Source of the DNA: Paulinella micropora
Taxonomy: Eukaryota; Cercozoa; Imbricatea; Euglyphida
NCBI GenBank assembly: GCA_009731375.1
Contig: BJOX01000315.1
Span: 327,157-361,249, forward strand
Length of the DNA stretch: 34,093 nt
Direction: 5' to 3'
The translations under genes were made by a program, and so were the position numbers. Every line of letters begins with the position of its first letter. Within the stretch, counting starts at the first letter, position 1. Positions 25,811 to 34,093 of the stretch are shown here, one piece after another. A model generated the notes under the pieces. That model did not search any database. It was not told the DNA's origin and saw nothing but the letters and a program-made list of their open reading frames with translations.

Positions 25811-26106
25811 GCGTATACACCTTTGCGATTGTTCCCCTTCTTTCTTTGCTGTGCGAGACAACCCGCCTTCAAGGTCATATACATGCATACATATAATATA
25901 GAGGTATAGATATGTTCGGTCTATCAGCCCTGCATCTCTCTCTCTCTCTCTCTCTCTCTACCGTGCGTTCCTCGTCAGACTGGTCTGTCTCACTGCGCTC
26001 GGGGTCTGATGCCTCACTGTCCACTGTGTCCATGCTATGTCGGTTAGCTGCGACATGTCCGAGAACAGTTTGTCCAAGAAATCGCTGCCTTGTTTACTCT
26101 TGTCTC
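25811..26106 (-). CDS. Candidate spliced minus-strand coding fragment
   Basis: An ATG at 26033 opens a 24-codon acidic stretch (MDTVDSEASDPERSETDQSD, EERT) that ends exactly at donor ACG|GTAGAG (25962). About 115 nt further on, GTTGTCTCGCACAG and AAAG|GTGTAT bound a 27-28-nt candidate exon that would read QRKKGNNRK in the required phase. Alternatively the whole 26106-25962 interval is an exon after acceptor TATATCTCAG, read in another frame (DKSKQGSDFLDKLFSDMSQL). Both cannot be right and no downstream exons were found. A charged nuclear-type protein is all that can be inferred. Confidence 0.3.
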
Positions 26107-26108
26107 CT

Positions 26109-26265
<157 letters not shown>

Positions 26266-26269
26266 TACT

Positions 26270-26790
<521 letters not shown>

Positions 26791-26839
26791 AGGGGCTGCG
26801 CCAACACCTGAAAGGATGGTTTGCGGTGCGCTTCGCGCG

Positions 26840-26840
<1 letters not shown>

Positions 26841-26938
<98 letters not shown>
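26841..26938. repeat. Poly-C homopolymer, 98 nt
   Basis: Uninterrupted C from 26841 to 26938, then T and a 10-N gap (26940-26949). Real length is uncertain. Confidence 0.85.
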
Positions 26939-26949
26939 TNNNNNNNNNN

Positions 26950-27315
26950 GGAAATAACCGACATAAACCCTTCTGGCACAGCTCTTAGCCTTGGAGCAAG
27001 CCATTCATTTTGGTGCCGGAAAATTCGCTTCGGGTACGTACAATTACAGGCGAGGGGAGGGACCCCTGGACCCTCTTGCCACAGTCGACAGGGTACGTTC
27101 AATTGGCGGAGGTAATTGGCATAAACTCTTCTGGCACAACTCTTAGAGCGGCCATTCTCAACCATTTATTTTGGTGCCGGCTAATTGCGTGGGGTACGTG
27201 CAATTGCAGGGCTGGGGTTCCCGGGGGAGGGCCCGCCGGACCCCCCCTTCCCCGTCGACAGGGTACGTTCAATCGCTGGAGGTACCGGCAAAAACTCCCA
27301 AAAAAAACAAGGAGT
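26950..27315. repeat. Tandem repeat of about 161-170 bp, two units and a partial third
   Basis: Units start near 26950, 27111 and 27281. Shared landmarks are CTCTTCTGGCACA, TTTTGGTGCCGG, GGGGTACGTGCAATT, and GTCGACAGGGTACGTTCAAT with the following GGAGGTA. Units are clearly diverged. No protein is called. Confidence 0.82.
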
Positions 27316-27477
27316 TTCGGCATTCAGGACACTCCCCTGACGGAAGTATTTGCGTGAATTCCAAAAAAAGTGTATCAGCATCAACATCGAGTCTGGGGCT
27401 AGCCACCCTGCAAATATGAGCTCCCAACTTTTCCTGATTCCCACAAACCATAATATGTTCCGACAGGGGTGCGCAAA

Positions 27478-27544
27478 TGCTGTGTGTGTGTGTGTGTGGA
27501 GGGGGGGGGGAAGGGGGGGGGGGGGGGAAAAAAANNNNNNNNNN
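27478..27544. repeat. (TG)n, poly-G, poly-A and gap
   Basis: TG repeat, then G runs of 10 and 15, seven or more A, then a 10-N gap (27535-27544). Confidence 0.85.
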
Positions 27545-27579
27545 AACCCCGCACCCCTTACTCCCAACACCTTTCAGGG

Positions 27580-27624
27580 ATGATGATAATAATAATATTA
27601 ATAAATAATAATAAATAGTAATGA

Positions 27625-27692
<68 letters not shown>

Positions 27693-27695
27693 GTA

Positions 27696-27753
<58 letters not shown>

Positions 27754-27777
27754 GAATAATAATAATGACAATAATGA

Positions 27778-27813
<36 letters not shown>

Positions 27814-27825
27814 AATAATACTATA

Positions 27826-27875
<50 letters not shown>

Positions 27876-27942
27876 CATCATCATCATCATCATCACCATC
27901 GTCACCATCATCATTATCATCATCATCATCATCATCACCACC

Positions 27943-27976
<34 letters not shown>

Positions 27977-28105
27977 TCACCACCACCACCATCACCACCA
28001 CCATCATCATCATCATCATAATCATCATCATCAGCATCACCAGCATCACCGCCACCACCACCACCACCACTACCACCATCATCATCATCATCATCATCAT
28101 CATCG
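27580..28105. repeat. (TAA)n then (CAT)n/(CAC)n arrays
   Basis: TAA array to about 27873, then ATC/ACC triplets. Frames give Met/Val or Ile/Asn artefacts. Confidence 0.95.
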
Positions 28106-28129
28106 CACCTTCTACGAGGTACTTCCAGA

Positions 28130-28520
28130 TTATCTTGATAGCTTTTGTTGGAAGCATTACCATCCCTTTCCCCCTACGTCTCCGCCTAAGAGGTTTATTC
28201 TATCATTGTGTTATTATCAATATCATTTAAGTTGCTAGCTTTTTGTTTAACTCAAAGATTAAGTTGATAGCCTTTTGTTGAAAGCAGCAAGTTCCTATTC
28301 AAACGGCGTCTCCTCTGCCTAAGCAGCTAATTGTATAATAACGATATTATGTTAGTATGTTGTTGTGCTGATAGGCTGTGATGGCAGTAGCGCCTTCCCA
28401 TTCCATCTATATCTCCACCTAGGCCGTTAACATTGTATAATTGTGTTATTCATTATTGTTATTGTTATTGTTATTGTTTTTCTTATTGTTGTTGTTATTG
28501 TCATTGCTATTGCTATTGCT
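28130..28520 (+). repeat. Repeat family R4, three diverged tandem units
   Basis: Units of about 110-125 bp share CTTTTGTTGRAAGCA, a pyrimidine-rich stretch ending CTCC.CCTA, then TTGTATAAT/TTGTGTTATT. The last unit (from 28381: ATGGCAGTAGCGCCTTCCCA to GTTAACATTGTATAATTGTG) is the one dispersed at 28917 and 31503. It runs into TTATTG and then TTA repeats. Confidence 0.78.
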
Positions 28521-28556
28521 ATTATTATTATTATTATTATGATGATGATTATTATG

Positions 28557-28618
<62 letters not shown>

Positions 28619-28628
28619 TATTATTACT
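28521..28628. repeat. (TTA)n microsatellite
   Basis: TTA with ATG interruptions, leading into a head-truncated SINE-like copy. Confidence 0.93.
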
Positions 28629-28867
28629 TTCTACCATCTGGGCCCTGTCGCCAGTTCGATTCCCGTCGGTGCCACCAGTATTTTCATTGAACATACCGCT
28701 CCGTCTGGACCAGTATTTTCATTGAACATACCGGTCCGTCTGGAAGTGTTGGAACTGCCTTTGCGGGGGTGTCATTAGAGCTTATCGTCAATTCTTCGTA
28801 CTCCCCTCACGGGTGAGACGATGGAGGCGCATGTGCAGAAATGCATCAGCCATTGACAGAGAAGCAC
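28629..28867 (+). repeat. SINE-like element, copy 8 (5'-truncated)
   Basis: Lacks the A-box part and starts at TTCTACCATCTGGGCCC. The B-box-like AGTTCGATTCC and CGGTGCCACCA are intact, with two ATTTTC units, ending GACAGAGAAGCAC. Confidence 0.83.
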
Positions 28868-28916
<49 letters not shown>

Positions 28917-28918
<2 letters not shown>

Positions 28919-29050
28919 GGCAGTAGCGCCTTCCCATTCCATCTATATCTCCACCTAGGCCGTTAACATTGTATAATTGTGTTATTCATTATTCTTATTG
29001 TTATTCTTATTGTTATTGTTATTGTCATTGTTATTGCAATTGCTATTGCT
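28917..29050 (+). repeat. Repeat family R4, dispersed copy
   Basis: Begins ATGGCAGTAGCGCC exactly at the (TTA)n junction and matches the last unit at 28381. Ends in TTATTG/TTATTA. Confidence 0.85.
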
Positions 29051-29059
29051 ATTGCTATT

Positions 29060-29121
<62 letters not shown>

Positions 29122-29126
29122 TGTTA

Positions 29127-29160
<34 letters not shown>
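29051..29160. repeat. (TTA)n microsatellite
   Basis: TTA array with TTATTG and TTATCA variants. Confidence 0.93.
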
Positions 29161-29162
<2 letters not shown>

Positions 29163-29640
29163 TGGAGGGGTGCACAAGATGGCACTCCACGGGAAGAGGA
29201 GGTGGTTGGACCTCTCCCCACGAAGGTGACCGCTTGGGGAGGGCGGTCACCGGGATATGCGCAACTCTCAACTGGGCATTTACTCGGTAGGGGTTCGGCC
29301 AGGCAGGTTGTGGGGTTGTCTGTTGGATTGTTGGTTGGCTCGTTTTTCTTGGCTGTTGGTTTGGGTCTGGTTTCCTGGTTAGCCCATTTTCGCCGAATTT
29401 CCTGCCGAGTAAATGCCTGGGGGCTTCCAGTTCCGGTTTGGTGATCTTGTTGAGGTGAGCATTCGGAGGAAACAGTACCGAGATGGGTTGAAGATAGGGC
29501 TCACATTGAGCCGAGATGGGGCCGAGTTGACCTGTTCCAACTCGGCTCCATTTCGGCTTCATGTTAATCCTATCTTCATCCTATCTGGGTTTTGTCTCCT
29601 CCCTATCTTCGCTTCTTCGGGGTTGCCTAACTGGAACACA
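29161..29640. other. Foldback-rich unique region
   Basis: Three inverted repeats are visible: a perfect 9-bp GGTGACCGC/GCGGTCACC (29225-29233 and 29243-29251); a 17-bp repeat with one mismatch, GGCATTTACTCGGTAGG (29275-29291) and CCTGCCGAGTAAATGCC (29401-29417); and a long imperfect hairpin (29478-29529 and 29538-29588, 8-nt loop). Open frames cross it but none has a recognised domain. Confidence 0.75.
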
Positions 29641-30166
29641 TGATGAGCGCACGTTGGAGAGGGGCTTCAGTCGGTCCCAATGCCTTGCCAGTGCCTTGCT
29701 GCGTTGCCGTGCCTTGCCCCATGCATTCACACCCTCCACCGTTGCATTTCTAACTGAGCAGCTTCGGCTGGGATTACTATACTTGTCTGTAAGACCCTAT
29801 AGGTACCGCTAGGTTCGCGCCTTCTATACCCACGTGGGGGAAGGAGTTTCAGCGGCACGCCGTCCGATCTGGCTCCACTCGGGGACACCCGTACCTCATG
29901 ATGTGTATTGTTAGGAGCAGCTGAAAGTCCATAAGGCATGAGAGTAGAGGCGTTGGCGATGCGATGGAGAGTGTGTGTAGTGCGTGAGGCAGGTTCTGGC
30001 GACGCTGGGGGTGCTGGCGGGCGCCGAAGGGCACGAAGCGACGCGGCAGCGTCCAGTGACACTGGCGAAAATGCGTGTAGTGTGTGTTGCAGATACCGCC
30101 GATGCTATTTGCATGGACGGGCGCTTTCCTCGACGTAAAGAGGCGCGGCGGTGATGGCCAGCGACA
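29641..30166. other. GC-rich segment with diverged internal repeat, upstream of LINE fragment
   Basis: No confident gene. Two segments of about 105 bp (around 29965-30068 and 30072-30173) share GTGTAGTG.GTG..GCAG, GGACGGGCG-like and CAGCGACA.TGGC blocks, suggesting an old tandem duplication. May belong to the retroelement that follows. Confidence 0.4.
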
Positions 30167-31438
30167 TTGGCCGTCTACTACTCTCAATGGATTACAAATA
30201 GAATCGCCGAAGACCTGGACAATCCCCGTGGGAATGCCTCTTCGACGGGCTCTGGCCCGATGTCCCAGGATGGGAGGATGAGGGCTCGCGTATATGACGG
30301 ATTTTCTGAACCACGTGGAGAGGCTACCTTAGCTGCGCCTCATCCCGCAGGTTGGCACTCTTTGTGGTGTGCAGGTGAGATACAAGCTAGGTATCGTCTC
30401 ATGTGCTGGAATCAACTTGTGGGAGCCAAGCTGAAGTTCGCCTTCGATGTCTGGCGTGCCCCTGTATCGCAGCGCACCAAGCTGGAGGCAGCAATGCTGC
30501 GCCCCATGCGGATGATTCTCGGCATCAGCCCTAAGACAAACAAGTGGATTACACTCTTCCTGGCGCGCTCTTTGAGTGCGGAGAGTTTGCGACTGGCGGC
30601 GCAACTGAAGTTCTATGGACGGCTGCATGTTCTACCGGAGGAGCAATTTCCTGTCATCGCATCTCAAGTTAAATCCGATGGACTGCGGAGGCCGAAGCCG
30701 CTATCAGTGACTCAATGGATCTACAACAAGGGCTTCAGGAGCTTCTAAATAACTCAGAGAAGGACCTCGAGGGTTGGAGCTCGACTGTGGACAAGCTTCG
30801 GCAGGACGTCAAGATGGTGCAGCAACTGATGTGGGACAAGCGAGAGGCAGGCAGCGATCTTACTGATGGCCTGCGAGTCATCCTAAGACAAGTCTTTGGA
30901 ACTAAGGAGTTCCCAAGGTGGGCAGCCCTTGATGATGCGCATTATAATCTGCTTCAGAGAAGGTTGCTCAGCTGCAACAACCGCCTTCGGTTGTACCGCA
31001 GCAAGTTCGTTGCGTCCCCCTCCAAAGTTGGATGTGTTGTTTGGATCATATGTGTCTGAGTGTTGGTCTGCTAGGGAGGGTAAAAGGGAGCTTGGGGTGG
31101 AGGATGGGGGCGAGGAGGTGATTGACCTCACTGAGGTTCCATCATCTCCTGTCCCACCCTCTCCCCCAAGTGACGTTGATGTTGCGCGGCGCGGCCGTCC
31201 GCGCAGTGTGGACGTCCTGGCTAGAGAGAGGGGTTCGGGAGCGCAGCGTAGTGTCTCCGAGTTCTTCTCTTCAGCTAACACCCTCGCATCTAGCTCTTCA
31301 TGCACTTCACAGCCCCCATCTGCCCCTGCTGTTGCTGTTGCTGCTATGTCTGTTTGGTGTTCTGACAATGCGTTGGGATCGGCTGACCCCGGTGACCCAA
31401 TGGAGGCACATGTCCAGGATCTGGATCTGATGCTATAG
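30167..31438 (+). pseudogene. Non-LTR retrotransposon, C-terminal (post-RT) region, frame-broken
   Basis: The first frame (to 30748) contains KLKFAFDVWRAPVSQRTKLE, AAMLRPMRMILGIS and LSAESLRLAAQLKFYGRL. This is the layout seen after the reverse transcriptase thumb in LINE polyproteins (R..LE..MLR.ILGIS, then LS...L..AAQL.F.GRL). The RT catalytic motif itself is not present. The frame shifts near 30720 (to LQQGLQELLNNSEKDLEGWS) and again near 31020 in a C-rich run (to KLDVLFGSYVSECWS). The last frame carries EEVIDLTE, RRGRPRS and QRSVSEFF and ends HVQDLDLML-stop at 31438, 14 nt before (TTA)n. The 5' part is absent or unrecognisable. Confidence 0.6.
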
Positions 31439-31450
31439 TCTGAGGAAGCC

Positions 31451-31489
<39 letters not shown>

Positions 31490-31502
31490 TATTATTATTA
31501 TT
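31439..31502. repeat. LINE 3' tail and (TTA)n
   Basis: The 3' UTR is only TCTGAGGAAGCC, then (TTA)n. The same tail follows the truncated copy at 15702-15756. Confidence 0.85.
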
Positions 31503-31640
31503 ATGGCAGTAGCGCCTTCCCATTCCATCTATATCTCCACCTAGGCCGTTAACATTGTATAATTGTGTTATTCATTATTGTTATTGTTATTGTTTTTGTT
31601 ATTGTTATTGTTATTTTTATTGTTATTGTTATTGCTATTG
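31503..31640 (+). repeat. Repeat family R4, dispersed copy
   Basis: Starts ATGGCAGTAGCGCC at the (TTA)n junction, identical start point to the 28917 copy. Ends in TTATTG/TTGCTA. Confidence 0.85.
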
Positions 31641-31647
31641 CTATTGC

Positions 31648-31686
<39 letters not shown>

Positions 31687-31738
31687 CATTATTATTATTA
31701 TTATTATCATCATCATCATCGTCATCATCTTCATCATC

Positions 31739-31793
<55 letters not shown>

Positions 31794-31830
31794 CCTCCCT
31801 CCATCCTTGTCTCTCTCTCTCACTACCCAT
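31641..31830. repeat. (TTA)n, (ATC)n, (CT)n arrays
   Basis: Consecutive microsatellites. Long frames through them are artefacts. Confidence 0.94.
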
Positions 31831-31901
31831 CTGGCTTTCTCCTGATCCTGATCAATTCTCCCTGCGCGTTCATTGTGAACCTATCATACAGAGCGATAAG
31901 T

Positions 31902-31980
<79 letters not shown>
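31902..31980. repeat. (TATC)n microsatellite
   Basis: Pure array, joined directly to the coding fragment at 31983. Confidence 0.95.
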
Positions 31981-31981
<1 letters not shown>

Positions 31982-31982
31982 C

Positions 31983-32206
31983 CACATTTGTGTCACTGAC
32001 CTCCGCCCCGATATCTTTGTCTGGTCACTGTCTACCAAGATATGTATTCTGATCGAGCTAACGTGCCCGGTCGAGGAAAACATCCTTGACGCACGAACCT
32101 ACAAGACCAACCGATACAACAAGCTCAAATCTCAAATCGAGGACAACGGATGGACCTGCCACCTTCGACCAATCGAATGCGGGGCTCGCGGCATGGTATC
32201 GTTCTC
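31983..32206 (+). pseudogene. Retroelement C-terminal fragment (nuclease-like D..ELT..P.EE motif)
   Basis: Open in one frame from the (TATC)n junction to gap 32207-33185: DLRPDIFVWSLSTK, ILIELTCPVEEN, YKTNRYNKLKSQIEDNGWTC, RPIECGARG. The order RPD(I/V)..W, (L/I)IELT.P.EE, K..KY..L....GW, P(I/V)E.G.RG is one I know from the C-termini of many reverse-transcriptase-derived ORFs in animal genomes. The D / E-x-T spacing recalls PD-(D/E)XK nucleases (inference). The 5' end is cut by microsatellite and the 3' end by the gap. Confidence 0.55.
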
Positions 32207-33185
32207 NNNNNNNNNNNNNNNNNNNNNNNNNNNNNNNNNNNNNNNNNNNNNNNNNNNNNNNNNNNNNNNNNNNNNNNNNNNNNNNNNNNNNNNNNNNNNN
32301 NNNNNNNNNNNNNNNNNNNNNNNNNNNNNNNNNNNNNNNNNNNNNNNNNNNNNNNNNNNNNNNNNNNNNNNNNNNNNNNNNNNNNNNNNNNNNNNNNNNN
32401 NNNNNNNNNNNNNNNNNNNNNNNNNNNNNNNNNNNNNNNNNNNNNNNNNNNNNNNNNNNNNNNNNNNNNNNNNNNNNNNNNNNNNNNNNNNNNNNNNNNN
32501 NNNNNNNNNNNNNNNNNNNNNNNNNNNNNNNNNNNNNNNNNNNNNNNNNNNNNNNNNNNNNNNNNNNNNNNNNNNNNNNNNNNNNNNNNNNNNNNNNNNN
32601 NNNNNNNNNNNNNNNNNNNNNNNNNNNNNNNNNNNNNNNNNNNNNNNNNNNNNNNNNNNNNNNNNNNNNNNNNNNNNNNNNNNNNNNNNNNNNNNNNNNN
32701 NNNNNNNNNNNNNNNNNNNNNNNNNNNNNNNNNNNNNNNNNNNNNNNNNNNNNNNNNNNNNNNNNNNNNNNNNNNNNNNNNNNNNNNNNNNNNNNNNNNN
32801 NNNNNNNNNNNNNNNNNNNNNNNNNNNNNNNNNNNNNNNNNNNNNNNNNNNNNNNNNNNNNNNNNNNNNNNNNNNNNNNNNNNNNNNNNNNNNNNNNNNN
32901 NNNNNNNNNNNNNNNNNNNNNNNNNNNNNNNNNNNNNNNNNNNNNNNNNNNNNNNNNNNNNNNNNNNNNNNNNNNNNNNNNNNNNNNNNNNNNNNNNNNN
33001 NNNNNNNNNNNNNNNNNNNNNNNNNNNNNNNNNNNNNNNNNNNNNNNNNNNNNNNNNNNNNNNNNNNNNNNNNNNNNNNNNNNNNNNNNNNNNNNNNNNN
33101 NNNNNNNNNNNNNNNNNNNNNNNNNNNNNNNNNNNNNNNNNNNNNNNNNNNNNNNNNNNNNNNNNNNNNNNNNNNNNNNNNNNNN

Positions 33186-33386
33186 GGTGGGAGCTCGTTC
33201 TGCAAGGGGCGCTTTATGGAACGAGCCCTGGCCCCGCCTGGTACTAGGAAGCTTTGGTATTGCCTGTATCAGTCCCTTCCGTGCAAACATCACGGCTTAG
33301 CTGGGCATCGGGTTAATACTTTACCCACAGACTTCCTGGTTGACGAAATCAGAAGCTCCTTTTTTCTGACATTAGTCGATATTTCA
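33186..33386 (+). mobile_element. Terminal-repeat element, right-hand part
   Basis: GGTGGGAGCTCGTTCTGCAA to GATATTTCATC, matching 19996-20186. The left side is hidden by the 979-N gap. Confidence 0.8.
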
Positions 33387-33401
33387 TCTATCATCTCTAT
33401 C

Positions 33402-33483
<82 letters not shown>
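33387..33483. repeat. (TATC)n microsatellite
   Basis: TATC array following the right terminal repeat. Confidence 0.94.
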
Positions 33484-33484
<1 letters not shown>

Positions 33485-33530
33485 CCTGGAGACTGTCTCT
33501 GCCACTGGCAACTCAGCCTAGGGTTCAGAT

Positions 33531-33653
33531 CTAACTATCTCCTACAATGACGATTTTGTGTCCGCCGTTAATCGCGCGCAGCGCAAGGGCTAAACAGGCA
33601 ACCAACTCCTGACCATGGCTGATGAAGTCGGGGCGTGATGCAAAGGGTTGATG
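33531..33653 (-). pseudogene. Possible coding fragment, minus strand
   Basis: From the gap edge the minus strand reads HQPFASRPDFISHGQELVAC, LALALRAINGG, HKIVIVGDS and then TAG. The HQPFASRPDFISH part also occurs at 21930-21966. IVGDS followed by a stop recalls an SGNH-type or retroelement block, but it is too short to assign. Confidence 0.25.
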
Positions 33654-33923
33654 NNNNNNNNNNNNNNNNNNNNNNNNNNNNNNNNNNNNNNNNNNNNNNN
33701 NNNNNNNNNNNNNNNNNNNNNNNNNNNNNNNNNNNNNNNNNNNNNNNNNNNNNNNNNNNNNNNNNNNNNNNNNNNNNNNNNNNNNNNNNNNNNNNNNNNN
33801 NNNNNNNNNNNNNNNNNNNNNNNNNNNNNNNNNNNNNNNNNNNNNNNNNNNNNNNNNNNNNNNNNNNNNNNNNNNNNNNNNNNNNNNNNNNNNNNNNNNN
33901 NNNNNNNNNNNNNNNNNNNNNNN

Positions 33924-33935
33924 ATCCATCCATCC

Positions 33936-33983
<48 letters not shown>
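33924..33983. repeat. (ATCC)n/(TATC)n
   Basis: Short array between the 270-N gap (33654-33923) and the next element. Confidence 0.92.
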
Positions 33984-33984
33984 C

Positions 33985-34093
33985 ACAGACTTCCTTGGTT
34001 GACGAAATCAGAAGCTCCTTTTTTCTGACATTAGTCGATATCTCATCAGTTGATCTCATCACTTACTCCATGGAGTGAACCAAGGCCACTTGA
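33985..34093 (+). mobile_element. Terminal-repeat element, left end (runs off window)
   Basis: The left terminal repeat (ACAGACTTCCTTGGTTGACG to GATATCTCATC) continues into AGTTGATCTCATCACTTACT and AACCAAGGCCACTTGA, matching the interior at 19644-19690. This confirms that the same 62 bp forms the left end in a second copy. Confidence 0.82.

Noticed and set aside
28100-28160. Possible minus-strand mini-exon reading AIKIIWKYLVEG
   Set aside because: It overlaps the first unit of the tandem R4 repeat and has a weak acceptor. Better explained as repeat.

Overview
This is a repeat-dominated stretch of a eukaryotic nuclear genome. The evidence is GT-AG introns, tRNA-derived SINE-like repeats, non-LTR retrotransposon fragments and kilobases of microsatellite, with no bacterial-style operon anywhere. 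About 3.1 kb is N (11 gaps); four of the gaps are exactly 10 N, three of them touching poly-C or a poly-G/A run and one inside a (TAA)n array, so array lengths near gaps should not be trusted. The organism cannot be named from this sequence. A protist or invertebrate with a microsatellite-rich genome fits (a myxomycete such as Physarum is one possibility, inference only).

Layout. 1-770: two SINE-like copies in (TTA)n. 771-2850: tetra- and pentanucleotide arrays with a strand-switched block. 3216-4012: a three-unit satellite of about 269 bp. 4122-4730: candidate minus-strand exons. 4800-7600: AT-rich DNA with a diverged duplication of about 620 bp. 7656-12743: the one gene that can be assembled with confidence. 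It lies on the minus strand and has six exons, all five introns are GT-AG, the phase agrees at every junction, and it encodes 501 aa with an Arg/Asp/Ser-rich and poly-Ser middle. It is not visible as a single open frame because the introns hold GATA, GA and CA microsatellites, a mobile element and assembly gaps. 12744-15700: unique sequence with several strong inverted repeats. 15700-21100: SINE-like, LINE-tail and other TTA-linked repeats, a higher-order 32-bp tandem array, and a long poly-T at a gap. 19150-24680: (GATA)n/(TATC)n country with copies of an element that carries 61-62 bp terminal direct repeats. 24775-29160: (TTA)n country with five more SINE-like copies, a 98-base poly-C and tandem repeats. 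29160-31503: foldback DNA and the C-terminal, frame-broken end of a non-LTR retrotransposon. 31504-34093: another TTA-linked repeat, a retroelement fragment and more terminal-repeat element pieces around large gaps.

The main patterns are as follows. (i) Repeat families are partitioned by microsatellite: SINE-like, LINE and 28-kb repeats abut (TTA)n, while the terminal-repeat element abuts (TATC)n. (ii) The SINE-like family and the LINE fragment end in nearly the same sequence before the (TTA)n, which suggests shared mobilisation. (iii) The LINE C-terminus carries SUMO-interaction, AT-hook and PCNA-box motifs within about 50 residues. (iv) Part of exon 4 of the spliced gene has been copied twice into its own intron together with GATA repeat. 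Most long open frames here (poly-Leu, poly-Asn, Tyr-Leu-Ser-Ile repeats) are translations of stop-free microsatellites and are not genes.
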